From: Stenogyne calaminthoides
Lineage: Eukaryota; Streptophyta; Magnoliopsida; Lamiales; Lamiaceae
Reading direction: 5' to 3'
Length of the DNA stretch: 64,000 bases
Assembly: GCA_037126765.1 (NCBI GenBank)
Contig: JBBCBC010000025.1
Location: forward strand, 15,370,175 to 15,434,174
Made by a program: the position numbers and the translations under genes. Numbering within the stretch: position 1 is the first letter of the stretch; the number at the start of each line of letters is the position of its first letter. Under the pieces are notes generated by a model. The model had not been told where the DNA came from and did no database searches. It was given only the letters and a program-made list of their open reading frames with translations. Below, one piece after another: positions 10,578 to 23,350 of the stretch.

Positions 10578-13500
10578 ATGAATAACTTATCACTAAGAAG
10601 CGTTTTGGAAACAAACAAATTGGCTGGGCCAAATTTTCTCGACTGGCATCGAAATGTGCGTTTGGTGCTTAGGCAAGAAAAGATTGATTACGTGTTGGAC
10701 AAGCCAATCCCTCCTACCCCTGAGGCTAGTGCCGAAGAGGCTGAAGCGTTTGACGCTACAGCTCAAAAGAAGCATCAAGAGGATGCTTCACAGGCTCAGT
10801 GTGTTATGTTGCTCGACATGACTCCTGAGTTGCAAAGGCAGCATGAGAAGATGCTCCCCTTCGAGATGCTCAAGCATCTGAAGGATCTCTTTGAATTTGA
10901 ATCTTGTTCCGAGATTTATGAAGTGGTGAGAGATCTGTTCAGATGCCGGCTGACTGAAGGAGGAAGGTCTCTCCTCATGTTTTGAAGATGATTGGGCTAA
11001 TAGAGAAAATTGGTCATTTGGGCATTGAGCTCAAGACCAATGTTGTTGTTTATGTCATTCTTCAGTCGCTTCCCGATTCATATTCGAGTTTCGTAGTAAA
11101 CTTTAATATGAATAAGACGGAATTGACCATGCCCGAGCTTCATAACATGCTCAAGACTTTTGAGTCTTCCATTGCTAAGGAAAAGCCTGTGCTCATGGTG
11201 AGTGCTTCTACTTCTTCTGCTCCAAAAGGAAAGAAGAAGCGAAGGAGCAAGGCTAAGAAGGGCTCTAAGCCTAATTTCCTCAAGCCCAAGGGTGGAGTTC
11301 AAAAGAAAGAGAGTGTGGACAAGGATGTATGCCTCCACTGCAAGCATAAGGGGCATTGGAAGAAGGACTGCAAGGTTCTAGCAGCTGAAAAGAAGACACA
11401 AGGTGTCTCAGCCATTGGAACAGGTGTGTTTGTTATTGAGATAAACATATCCACAAATGATACTAACTGATGGGTATTGGATACCGGTTGTGGCTCAGAC
11501 ATTTGTACAAATGTGCAGGGTCTCAAGGATAGCAAGATAGTTAGGCCGGGTGAAGTCACCTTACACGTTGGGAATGGAGCAAGAGTTGCTGCTGAAAAAC
11601 GTGTTGGCGTTTATGTTTTAGATTTACCCTCTGGTTTTAGACTTGAACTGAATAATTGTTATTTTGTTCCATCTATTACTCCAACATTATTTCTATTCCC
11701 ATGTTAGACATTGAAAAGGTTTCCTTCCATTTTGCAAATAATAACTGTTATTTTTCGCTTAACGGTGATCTGTATGGAAATGCTCCTTTATCGAATGGTT
11801 TATACTTGTTGCATTGTGGATATAATGTTCTTAATATACAAAATAAAAGACTCAAACTTAGTAATCATGAAAACCCAACTTACTTGTGGCATATTAGGCT
11901 TGATCATGCAAATGAGAAAAAAATTGCGAGGTTAAGAAAGTTAGACTACTTATCCCCACTCGACTTTGAGTCTTATGAAAATTGTGAATCTTGTCTCAAG
12001 GGCAAAATGACCAACAAACCCTTTTCTGGGAAAGAAGTTCGTGCCAAAGAAGTTCTAGAGTTGATTCACAGTGATGTCTGTGGACCATTTCCCACTCTAG
12101 CTAAGGGTCACTTCGGCTACTTCATCACTTTTACTGATGATTTCTCTAGGTACGGGTATGTGTATCTTATGAAACATAAATCCAAATCTTTTGAGAAATT
12201 CAAAGAGTATAAAGTTGAAGTAGAGAAGCAACTTGGTAAGAGTATCAAGACTCTTCGATCGGATCGAGGAGGTGAATACCTTAGCCATGAATTCACTGAT
12301 TACCTAAAGTTACATGGAATCCAATCACAATGGACTCCTCCTGGAATGCCGCAAATGAACGGAGTGTCCGAGAGAAGAAACCGAACCTTGTTGGACATGG
12401 TGAGGTCCATGATGAACTTTTCCTCTCTTCTGACATTCTTATGGGGATACGCGTTATAAACCTCAATCTACATTCTGAATAGGATTCCATCTAAATTGGT
12501 TGAGCATACACCATATGAACTATGGTGTGGCAAGAAGCCAACTTTTACACATATCAAGACATGGGGTTGCCCCGTGATTGTGAAAAAGATGCTTACCGAT
12601 AAGTTGGAATCCAAAAGCAAAAAGGGTTACTTTGTGGGCTATCCTAAGGAAACTAAATGATATTACTTCTATCTACCTGAGAAACAAATAGTGATTGTTT
12701 CTAGGCAGGCCAGGTTCCTCGAAGAAGGCTATGTCTTTAAGGAACAAGGTCATAAGATGATAGAACTTGAAGAAATTCAAGAACCACAGGATAACCAAGA
12801 GACTGATAACTTGTCAAAGAAATGTGACAAGGAATCAGTGGGAGCATTCAGCAGCTCACATGGTGGAAGTTTGTCACTTAGTGATCCTCTTTTAGCCAGT
12901 GGGAGCTTAATTGGAGTTGCATTGCCTTCACAACAAACTCTAAGTGGGCTGAATGAGAACAACATAGTTCAAACTCCCGCCCAAGAGACATCTGCAAGTG
13001 TAGCTCTTGAGGACTCTCCGGATATTGATGAAATCGATTCCCCACAAAATTTTTACGATCAGAATGTATAGCCTGCACAACCACAACTCCGTAAGTCTAC
13101 TAGGATTCGTAATCCGCCCACTAGATATTATGGTTTCCTCGTAGAGGAACATAATGACGTGGAGATCCCGGATAAAGACGATCACAGAACTTACACTGAG
13201 GAAACATTAGATGTTGACTCAGAGAGGTGGTATGAGGCCATGAAATCCGAAATGGACTCGATGTACACTAATTAAGTCTGGGACTTAGTTGAATTACCGA
13301 AAGGGGTCAAACCCATAGGTTGCAAATGGGTCTACAAACGTAAGACTGATGCAAACGGCAAGGTACAAACCTACAAGGCTAGGTTGGTGGCGAAAGGTTA
13401 TAGTCAACACGAAGGCATTGACTATGAGGAGACTTTCTCACCTGTTGCTAAGATCAAATCCATTCAAATTTTACTTGCGGTAGCAGCACACCTCGATTAT

Positions 13501-14750
13501 GAGATTTTGCAGATGGACGTCAAAACAACTTTCCTCATGGTAACATTGACAAGGAAGTGTTTATGACCCAACCGGAAGGTTTCATATCCAAACCAAAATC
13601 TAATCTTGTGTGCAAGCTTAAACGGTCCATTTATGGAATGAAGCAAGCTTCTAGGAGTTGGAATATCTGTTCTGATGAGGCTTCAAATCTTTGACTTCAT
13701 CAGAAATTCGGAAGATCGATGCGTTTATCGTAAACGCAGCGGGAAGAATATTGTCTTCATAGTTGTATATGTCGATGATATATTGATTATAGGAAATAAT
13801 ATCCCGCTTATGCAGTTTGTTAAAGATTGGTTATCAAAGACCTTCATGATGAAGGATCTTGGTGAAGCCTGCTACATCTTAGGGATCAAGATCCATAGGG
13901 ATATATCCAAGAAGATGTTGGGGCTGTCACAGTCCACCTACGTAGATAAGGTGTTGAAGCGATTTGCGATGGAGAACTCTAAGAGAGGTTCTCTACCGGC
14001 ATGCCATGGGATAAAGTTGTCTAAGAAGGATTGTCCTTCCACAGACGCTAATATCTAGCACATGAAGGATGTGCCATATGCATCTGCAATTGGCTCCATC
14101 ATGTACGCCATGACTTGCACTAGGCCTGATGTGGCCTTTGCTGTCAGCATCACTGGTAGATACCAACAGAATCCAGGTGAACCTCACTAGATTGCTGTTA
14201 AGAACATTCTGAAGTACCTCAGACGTACTAAAGATTGCTTTCTTATCTACGGAGGACAGTCAAAGCTAGTTGTAACTAGATATGCAGACGCGAGTTTCCA
14301 ATCCGATTATGTTGATTACAAATCACAATCAGATTATGTTTTTGTTCTCAATGGTGGGGCGGTTAGTTGAAATAGTTCCAAACAAGAGACTACCGTGGAC
14401 TCAACAACCGAAGTTGAGTACATTGTTGTGGCAAAAGCTGCCAAAGAAACTGTCTGGATAAAACAATTCTTAAGTGAACTAGGTGTAGTTTCGAGTGCCA
14501 ACAGTCCAATAAAGCTCTATTGTGACAACACTGGTGCGGTTGCGCAAGCTAAGGAACCGAGATCCAATAACAAAAATAAGCATGTACCGAGCCATTATCA
14601 CTTGATACGAGAGATAATCGCTAGAGAAGAGATAGAGTTGGAACGCGTTACCACAGAAGATAATTTGGCTGATCCTTTCACCAAAACTTTAAGTGTTCAT
14701 GTACACACTAGACATTTTAATGGTCTAGGGGTTAGACATATAGGTGATTG
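10578..14750 (+). pseudogene. Degenerate gag-pol of C2
   Basis: Gag starts MNNLSLRSVLETNKLAGP and is interrupted by a TGA at 10983, continuing in the next frame. The zinc knuckle is intact (CLHCKHKGHWKKDC, about 11331). The protease motif DTGCGSD (11476) follows an in-frame stop. Integrase has WHIRLDH, CESC, SDVCGPF, SDRGGEY and NGVSERRN, then stops at 12457 and 12657. RT has MDVKTTF with a frameshift after it; YVDDIL is intact near 13769. RNase H has DSTTEVEY and ADPFTKTL, with earlier stops near 14188 and 14368. At least eight lesions show long decay, but domain order is complete. Confidence 0.92.
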
Positions 14751-14771
14751 ACTCTAGTTCAAATGGAAGAT

Positions 14772-16314
14772 TGTTAGTATTAGTGTCCTAGAGACAATCT
14801 TTTGTAAGGACATAATGCTAAGATAATATTAAGTATTGGTTTAATATAATTTTTTATTTAATATTAAATATATGGCGTTACACTTGTTAGAATATTATGT
14901 TTGATTGTTTGCATTTGTTCTTATCTATGTTCCCATGAGTCATTGCTGTCATTGAGGTTGTGAGAACTCAGATGACTTAAGCATGATTCTCAAATGGCCC
15001 CGATCAAGGATCATCAAGAATAAGATATTGATGATGCAATTGAGATTGGTGTGCGATCTGCATCATACTCTTAGAGAGTGTAGTAAGATCTCAATTACTA
15101 CGAGATACTAGGTATCTCATGATGGATGCACAGATACCTTAGAGGGTATTGGTATACCCATCCGAGAAACAATTTTATGTAGTTTCACTATATATGTCTA
15201 CGGATGTCTCGGTTAGTGGGAGAGATGTGATACTCCTTTGACTTGAGGTCAATACGCACGACATGTGTGGAGTGATGAACTTTGACCATGACCGATGCTT
15301 GCACCCTTCCATGGGTAGATATAACTTGGATTGGGTTCATCACGAAGTGCATGTGCGTGGTAGTTGAGCCAAGAATAAGATTCATTCCTCAAAGTGGATT
15401 TAAAGAGAATACTCATCTTCTCGTTATAATTGGATCTAAGTCATCAGCCGATGCACGTCAACTTAGACTTTGCGGCTAAGTGTGACATACATGATCAATT
15501 AGTGATTGGAGATAATATGATTAAGTTATTTGAATAGACACTTCATCATGTTCAAGACTAATCGAGTATTCGTGAATGAAAGGAAGATATCGTAAAACCC
15601 ATGTTTCAATTACAGGTAGTTGCACGTTTCTCGCAACGTACCTGACATATTGAGAATGTCTGATTTATTGTCTAGGGTTCAATTAAGACCGTTAGTTTGA
15701 CTAATTGCTCGATATATGAGGGCCTATGGGCCACACAACAAGTAATTCCCAATTACGGATTCTAGTTGGTTGATTAAGTATTAAATTGAATTTAATATTT
15801 AATTTATGGAGAATTAATTAATAATATATTAATTTGGAATTAATTATTATTACTGTTTAATTAAATTAGATTTAATTAAATAGGGATCCCAAAATAATAT
15901 ATGGAATATTATTGTAGGAAAATATATTTAGGGAAATCATATCTGAGAGATATGATTTGCAAGATTAGAAAATATCTTCCTAATAAAAATTGCTTAATCT
16001 TTAAGCTGGACTTCCCCTATATATAGAACATCCCAGGGATTCATAAATCACTGCAAGAAACCTAATTTCTCCATAAAATCTAGAATTAGAATTTTCCTAG
16101 CGAACTCATCTCGGGATTCAACACTGACAAATCTGAGCAAGTCTGTGAACGGGGATTATGTGGATACCATAGTTGAGAAATCTGCCTACAAATTACTTAA
16201 GGATTCTCTTTATGTTTAACGTAATCGATTTATGCAATTAACTGTTCGTTGTTGGTGAACTGTTTATTTTCGCTGCGCATGTATTACGTGTTTACGTGCT
16301 AGTATATTCCAACA
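14772..16314 (+). repeat. 3' LTR of C2 (1543 bp)
   Basis: It follows the pol end and a purine-rich GGAAGAT stretch, starts TGTTAGTATTAG and ends TATTCCAACA. No gene inside. The only LTR of this family in the window. Confidence 0.85.
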
Positions 16315-17277
16315 CGAAATACTCATAACCCCCTCTTGCTTTGATTGACATTGGACCACATACGTTAGTATGAAAGATATCTAACACTTCAGTGGCTCTA
16401 TTCTCCTTGGCTCCAAATGTCCTCTTGGTCATTTTACTCTCTAAACAAAATTCGCAAGTTGGAAATGGTTCAACCCAGAGTGACTCCAATGATCCGTCTT
16501 GTACCAACCTTTGAATCCTTTTTAGATTAATATGACCGAGTCTTAGATGCCACAGTAGTGTTTTGTTCATATCTAAAGAACGCTTTCTTTTATTCAAAAC
16601 AGACGATGTGTTATAGGATGCATTTTGTGAGTGGTGTGAACAGTTAATAGTGTAGAGATTGTTCAACAACTTCCAGAACAAATAAACTCATCATTTCGAA
16701 AAATAGAAACTTGCAAATTAAAAGAAACTGAGTATCCATCCATAAATAATTTAGAAACTGAAATTAAGTTCTTTCTAAAACTAGGAACGTAAAGAATATC
16801 TCTCAAAATTAAAACTCTATCTTCAAAATATAGCTTCACTTCTCCCACTGCTTCAGCTGCCACTCTCGTAGCATTGCCCAGTGTAATGAGGATTTCACTC
16901 CCACTAAGTTGCCGGGTTAGCTGGAACCTCTGTAAAGTGAAACAAACGTGATCAGTGGCTCCCGTATCCACTACCCACGAATGGGAAGCATACACCGCTA
17001 AACAAGTTTCAACAACTAGTGCATGAGTATTACCTTCCTTTCAGGCCCTCTTGGGCTTGGAACAGGTTGACCTCCAATGTCCCTTCTCACCTCAGTTGAA
17101 ACACTTCCCCTTAGCAGTCTTCTTGACACCTCCCCCTTGGTTCACCTTCTTTTTCCCCTTGGCAACACTTGAGTTGACTTGGTTTTGGCCTTTCGCCTTC
17201 TTCTTCTTCTTCTTCTTGTCTCCACTTGGCCTAGAAGAAGTAGAAGAGCCGGTTGCTACCAAAGCTTGATTCTGATG
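16315..17277 (-). pseudogene. F1b gag C-terminus, protease and integrase N-terminus
   Basis: Minus-strand frames match F1a residues from the gag linker to the integrase (HLRLGHINLKRIQRL, CEFC, NVCGPM). The protease site is DTGATDH. The zinc knuckle reads CFN-stop-GEKGHWRSTC: its second Cys codon has become TGA (about 17094) while the last Cys is kept, the reverse of the lesion in F1a. The frame breaks again near 16680. Confidence 0.9.
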
Positions 17278-17812
17278 TGTCACGACCACCCTTATTTAAC
17301 CAAACATAATACGAATATAACTATAATTTAACATGTAATCCTGCTATAATTTTTTTTTCTTTATAGAACAACAATATCCATTCGCGCCTAAAATAACCTG
17401 TTCACATTCATTTATATATAAATGAATCAACAATTTATAATCAAACTCTCAGCCAACACACTAGTACGTACTAGAGTTTATAACCCAACATAACACATAT
17501 CCAAAAATGACACAATATATAATTACGAAAGAAAAATAAGCGACGGTACACCCACAGGTCGTCATCTATGTACACAACAACTCAAAACCCACAGGAGCCC
17601 TACTGCTTGTCCAGTAAGGCTGCCAAGTCACAACATCTCATGATTACCTACAATGCATATACTATGTGAGATATATCTCAGTAAGTAGAAATTATGCATG
17701 ATAATGTGATTCTTAAAATCTCCTCATGCACCCTCATTTGAAATCACCAATTCATTTACGAAACACTCATTAGGTTTCCTGACTCACTATTATGCATCAC
17801 ATGAGCACTCAA

Positions 17813-18034
17813 TTCAATACAGGAGCACTAAGCTCAATACAGGAGCACTAAGCTCAATAATCGGAGCACTAAGCTCAATAATAGGAGCACTAAGCTCAAT
17901 ATAGGAGCACTAAGCTCAATAATATAAGAGAACTAAACTCAATAATATAGGAGCACTAAGCTCAATAATCAGAGCACTAAACTCAATAATAGGAGCACTA
18001 AGCTCAATAATATAGGAGCACTAAGCTCAATAAC
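17813..18034. repeat. Minisatellite, unit about 20 bp
   Basis: About ten or eleven copies of a unit close to AGGAGCACTAAGCTCAATA, with spacers of 0-5 bases, lie in the left half of the interrupted solo LTR. There are no spacers of CRISPR type and no adjacent cas-like genes. Confidence 0.85.
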
Positions 18035-18641
18035 ATGATATACTTGATATTTCACAAGATTCATATAACATCGAACTCACCAGTTCCTTTCACAATAACC
18101 ACATAAATCACAATTTCATTCCATATTCATAATTGGGCTCACAGACTCATTTCACATTAATCACTAAATTTACAAGTATATTCCATATCAATCACCAAAT
18201 ACCAAACATTCTCGTAATTCACGTAATATCAACAGTTATCATTTCAATATAAATAAATCACATAAATAATATGCTTATGCATTGTAGTTGCAAATGAATT
18301 TCTACTTACCTCGCCTGAGAAGAATTTCGTTACCTCGAACCCCTAAACCGCCTTATCGAGTCCCACTATATTGGTTGCACAACCTTGACGTCTACCACCT
18401 CGATCTTATCTTCCTTTCTCTCTTCTCTTTCTCTCTCATTTTTTTCTTTTTTTTTGTTTGTTTTTAATTTCTTCTTCTTTCTTTCTTCGTCGCCTGAGTT
18501 ATCGCACCCACACCCCCTTTTCCTCTTCGTGCATCGATACCCTCTCAAGGGAAAGGATAGTAGATATATGTTTCCAAAGTCCCTTAGCCGCCTTAGATAG
18601 TTTTTTGCTTAGCTTAGAAGCATTCCTTTGTTTTTATCTCA

Positions 18642-18669
18642 CTAGGAGTATACCACGTGCTTCGCACGT
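18642..18669 (-). other. Helitron 3' terminus with hairpin
   Basis: Plus-strand view: CTAG at 18642-18645, nine spacer bases, then ACGTGC (18655-18660), loop TTC, GCACGT (18664-18669). The flanking base at 18641 is A (T on the Helitron strand). Confidence 0.75.
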
Positions 18670-18871
18670 TGCACGTTATTTATCAAATATTAAGTATTGA
18701 ACAAATTTACAAAATTCAAAAAAATTAATCATGCAACTATTGTTTGTTGTCAACATCAAACAACTCTTCTCACTCAGATCATTGCCTTTAAAACACACCT
18801 ATTAGATTAGAAAGAAAGTAAAAGAACTCTTGGAAAAAGCTAATGTAAACTCAAATTTTCTTGATCAACTT

Positions 18872-19033
18872 GTGATAGGTGAATCCGAGGGACCTGTTGA
18901 ACTTTCTAGCTTACGTTTATGGGAAGTTTTTTCTACTTTAGGATCTTTGTCTAGCTTCAAGGCTTCTTCGATCACTATTTTCTTGTTAGCTCTTTCTTCT
19001 TTTCTTTTACTATATATAAAGACAAACCTAAAA
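18872..19033 (-). pseudogene. Possible terminal exon of a captured gene
   Basis: The minus strand reads an acceptor-like TTATTTTAG near 19034, then an open frame of about 50 codons rich in Lys, Glu and Ser (KRKEERANKKIVIEEALKL in the middle) ending PITS and a TGA stop. Base composition is more balanced than around it. I do not recognise the protein. It sits in the Helitron on the same strand as the DUF1997 exons, so it may be another captured fragment. It could also be chance. Confidence 0.35.
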
Positions 19034-19089
19034 TAAGGATTCCAAAAAAAAAAAATCATCGAACACATATAACATGCTAAGAGATTCAT

Positions 19090-20345
19090 GGATTCAGTCT
19101 TTTATAGTTTCTATGAAATATAAAAATAATATTTAGTAATCTTACCAGTACCGTAAGTAAGTGTTGAGAATCATATCTTTGCTTTGAATTCAACATTGTG
19201 ATGTTACTGCCTAAATCAAAAGTTAGAATAGTTAACGAAAATTATATGCAATTGTTTAAAAGGGGGGAAAAAGGAAACATGATAAATTCAAAAGAAAATA
19301 ACTGAAAAGCAACTGAAAAGAATTTACATTTTAATAAATTTATCACAAGTGCATATTTTAAGGTTGGCAATAGAAATCATATAAAGTCCTAATTTTTTTG
19401 TAACTTGATCTATTTCACTTCATCTATGCAAACAATAAATAAATGCAAGGAACTCAAAATATATTTATCAACTAAATATACAATCATCAAAGCTAGATCA
19501 AGTGCACGTCTCACCTGGGAAAAAATAATGAAAGACCATATAAATTAATATTTGTATGAAATCAAGTTAAAAATCCTTTAAAACTCAAAAGACATGTATA
19601 TAACTTGTATATGTTTTACGCTTTGCAATAACATTTAAGTAAAGATCATGAACAATGAATATAGTTAATTAGACAATAATTCTGGACCATATACTCAATT
19701 CTTAAGCATATTATCTGTGCTCTCCCAGTAGAGAAGATGACCTCATTATGTTGATGATATTAACAAAAAAGGGAAACATGTTGAAAAAATATATAAAATA
19801 TAGTACCTTAGATGACAACAGATGCTTAATTCCTTGGAAACAAAAGAAAGATGAGAAAAAACAGATCGAAGACAATCTTAAGCCCAATTACCAGGTACCA
19901 AGCTACCATCATATGCAAGGTTGTAATATTTGGAACCTCTGGAAGATATCAGTGCGATAAATAAAAAATTCATTCAAATTTTAGTGATTAAAGAAAAGGG
20001 TCATTCAATTTTTGCTTGCTTTTTCCGTTTTTCTTCAGCACTACAAGTGATCACCTAGTAGAGAACTTCTACAGAATAAATCTGAATGCTATTTTTATAT
20101 TTTAAAAAAATGTATATGAAATGGAACTAACTTGACTTTTCACAATCAATAGTGAACTTCTTGTTTTAGAAACTCCAAGGGCACATAAGAAACATATAGG
20201 AATAAATCATTACTCCAGAAAATGGAAGGTTTGTGGGCAAGTGCAAGGGGTAAACCTGTGACATAATGCGTGGAAGCATGGCCTTCAATATTTGTTGTAG
20301 CACTTGAGAGTCAGTTGACTCAATGGCTTAGGTTGGAAAGGCACG
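19090..20345. other. Helitron interior, AT-rich, no clear gene
   Basis: Frames are short. The segment has the look of intron or intergenic DNA. It ends at the AAATG duplication of the solo LTR that follows. Confidence 0.5.
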
Positions 20346-20350
20346 AAATG

Positions 20351-21660
20351 TGTTGGGATATTTTAATTTTGATGAATTATGCCAAAACATTATCAATTTG
20401 TGTTATTTAAGTTAATCTACAGATAACAAGTTGAGGGGGAACGATAGAACAAGTTAAGGGGGAACTCATGAAATCAGATGAAGATGATCGAGATCAGACG
20501 AGGCTGTAGACGAGGCTGATCGAGATCAGACGAGACCGGTGAGTTCCATGTAAACTGATGAGCATAACAAGAAGAAGCATACTGATTTGCTGATGCAGTG
20601 CTGATGCAGTTTTCTGATGCAGTGCTGATGCAGTTTGCTGATGCAGTGCAGAAATCAGAAGAAGAGACCAAAAATCTGCAGATCAGATTTCAGCAGACCA
20701 GATTTCAGCAGATTAGAAATCAGCAAACCAAAAATCAGCAGTCCAAAAATCAGCAAATATGAACAGTGAAATCAGCAGAGATGAACAGTGAAATCAGCAG
20801 ACCAGGAATCAGGCGAGCTGATCAGATCTGTTAGACACACAAAAAACTGGCCAATGAGAAGATGACAACACATATATGGATGTGACATAAAGCTGCAAGC
20901 AAAAGTGCAAAAGGACAAAGAAAAGCTGGATGACTAAGTATGGATTTGAATTTACTCTCCAACGGTAATATTCAAATCCACACTATAAATACATTGCACT
21001 ATCTTCAAAAGAAAATAATGGAGGATGCTGCAAAGTGAAGATTAAAGCCAAATATTCAAGCATCTCCATTCAAGAACACAGAGCATTAAATATCCAAATT
21101 TACCTAAGAGTGTTCTTCATCATATCTAAGCATAAATGTCATATCATAAGCTTAGAGAGATTTTCCCAACCTTAGCTTAAAGGCTAAAACAATGTAAGGG
21201 AAAATCTCACCTAGTTGGAAATAACACCAAACCCAAATCCTTTCTTGAGAGAGAATTAGTGGTTAAGTAAGGTAGTTAATAGGCAATCCCGTGAGGGAGA
21301 TAAGTCCCGAGAGAGTGAGAACTCATTAAACATCTATAGGCGATCCCGTGAGGGAGATAAGTCCCGAAAGAGTGAGAATTCATTAAACATCTATAGGCGA
21401 TACCGTGAGGGAGATAAGTCCCGTTGAGTGAGAACTCATTAAACATCTGTTGGTTTAGTTGGTGCCCCATGAAGGGAAGAGTGGATGTAGGAGTTGGACT
21501 CCGAACTACTATAAAAATACTTGTGTTCTTATTTGCTTTCATATTAACTGTCATACATACTTTAGCAAATCTGCATAACACTCTTAAAAAAAAATAAAAA
21601 ATTAAGTCACCTCCCATTGAGATTTTGTGAGTTTTAACTCGGTATTTTTCGGGACCAACA
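20351..21660 (+). mobile_element. Solo LTR of a Sirevirus-type element (1310 bp)
   Basis: It starts TGTTGGGATATTTTAA and ends TCGGGACCAACA, and is flanked by a perfect duplication AAATG (20346-20350, 21661-21665). The first 60 bases match the LTRs at 24174 and 25682. Inside are short tandem repeats built on CTGATGCAGTG (about 20580-20660) and AATCAGCAGACCA (20670-20810), and a unit of about 56 bases beginning GGCGATCCCGTGAGGG repeated three times (about 21278-21445). No coding. Confidence 0.9.
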
Positions 21661-21665
21661 AAATG

Positions 21666-22605
21666 CAAATGAAATTTCAATGCTGACCTGAAAGAATCAA
21701 GCCATGTGAGAAATATCATCTGGTTGTCTTAAATAATTGACGGGACATAACATCACTACATCAATGACTACATAAGAAGTCAACTTCTGAACCGGTGAAT
21801 CAGTTCTTGTGCTATCGCATGATATCCTATTCTCAATTGAAGCTACATGCCCATACCAAATCAGTGTCACAGGACTTCTGAAAAGAATTACGTAGTAACA
21901 TTCAGAAACAAAAACACTAAACCAGAAAATTAGGTCTTTCAGTAAAAGGAAAAATGTAGTTTTCTCTGTGTGTGTGTGTTATAGTTTGTGTCCATCATTG
22001 AACAACAAAATAATAGAATGTGAAGTACAAATGATTAATAAGACAAAGCATCAAGTTCCATCAATAACGATCTGAATCATTTGTTCAACGCCATGCCAGA
22101 GAAGATAGAGTTTGGGCATGAATACAGTGATAATTAATAGCTCTCTTGCACATGTACTTTCGGAAAAAAATGAAATGAAGAAGTGGACAAAACAAAATTC
22201 GATTATGGATAACTTATAAAAATAATGGAGGTGATCAGGACAGTAGAATATGTTTGAGAAGGCAGATGATAAAATGAGTTCTCATGTTAATAAATGTTGT
22301 TTCGTGAATTCTTTATCTTACCAGGAAATCTGATCCTTGGCTCTAACATCTTGAACTTATAATAAAATTAAATTCTTTCAACAACCATGATTACATATTT
22401 TTCATTTAAAAGAAACATTAAACTGCTGGATAAGAACATATATTTGTCATTCCAAAAGAAAACCTAAGTCGGTCCCTTGTTTAATATTAGGAGATTAGAA
22501 ACATTAAATAGGCAATTTGTAGAAACATTGAATTCGGGGTAAAGATAGTAAATGAATTTATCACAGTTGTGAAATGATTCATGAACAGTAAGGGGAGGCG
22601 CTAAC
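21666..22605 (-). other. Helitron interior, perhaps intron and exon pieces
   Basis: On the minus strand 21890-21700 stays open for about 60 codons (contains SPVTLIWYGHVASIENR), after which comes a stop. It lies downstream of the DUF1997 exons in the same direction. I do not recognise it. The remainder is AT-rich. Confidence 0.3.
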
Positions 22606-23350
22606 CATCAAATTTGTCATTCTGAGCAACAATAATGGGAGAGCCCTCAAGCTGCAAATAGAATGCATAGTTAGTCAATAATCACACACAACATAATGTC
22701 CCTTTTCTGCTACTTTAGAGCATTTTCTACAAAAATTAATTTAGTAGAACTCACGAATATTCTACTCTATTACATTCCTAATCATTATGAATACACAAAC
22801 AACAGTATATATGCATGGAGCTCAAATGGTAGCATCAAACGAATAAGCCAAAAAATTGTCCATACCTTATAAGAGGAGCTTAATGCAGCAACCATTAGGC
22901 TGCTCCTCCACCCTCACTAGCAAAACAGGGTAAACTTCAAAAGCAAAAAACTTGAATCTATACACATAACACCTGAACGTGCTCTCATCCACTCGCTCTA
23001 TCCTCTTCGCATCCAACACCGAGTACTGACTTGCCGACAAGCCCATATATTCGACTAAATGAACAACAAAATAATCACAATTTTTTTAAAAAGAACTTGA
23101 ATAATTACACTACACATTATTTAATTTAATGAACTTGAATAATATATTACCCATCGGGCGTTGGATAGAGCTGATGAACGGAGATGGACTCAGTTCTCCG
23201 AGCTACAAACCGCGCTTTGGGAGTGGAATCGGTGGATTCTAATCCATCCAGAAGGTTAATTCGAACAACGATCAGAAATATAATTATATAATATACACTA
23301 TCCGATGTAACTTTAGCTCTCAATACTTTCATAGTTGCTCCCTTAGGCAC
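22606..23350 (-). pseudogene. Captured exons of a DUF1997-type (SRPBCC-like) gene
   Basis: Three exon-like pieces lie in order on the minus strand. The first (to 23151) contains KARFVARRTESISVHQ. The second (23054-22866), between a TTTAG acceptor and a GTATGG donor, reads EYMGLSASQYSVLDAKRIER and later FKFFAFEVYPVLLVRVEEQ. The third (22651-22606) reads LEGSPIIVAQNDKFD. These words resemble plant plastid-targeted DUF1997 proteins as I remember them. Exon phases do not match between pieces one and two, and piece two ends in a frame stop where the family has a Ser-Cys-Lys, so the copy cannot encode the protein. Its function in plants is poorly known. Confidence 0.6.

Larger units (their letters stand above)
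10550..16314 (+). mobile_element. Ty1/copia element C2, 5'-truncated, with 3' LTR
   Basis: A second copia family, in sense orientation. No 5' LTR or primer site is present: the sequence enters almost at the gag ATG (10578) right after an F1 LTR remnant. The 3' LTR (14772-16314) runs TGTTAGTATT to TTCCAACA. The right flank is antisense F1b integrase, broken exactly between bases that are adjacent in F1a, so C2 inserted into F1b and later lost its 5' end with part of F1b. Lineage unassigned. Confidence 0.85.

Noticed and set aside
17813..18034. CRISPR-like array
   Set aside because: Repeats are nearly contiguous without unique spacers, in plant DNA.
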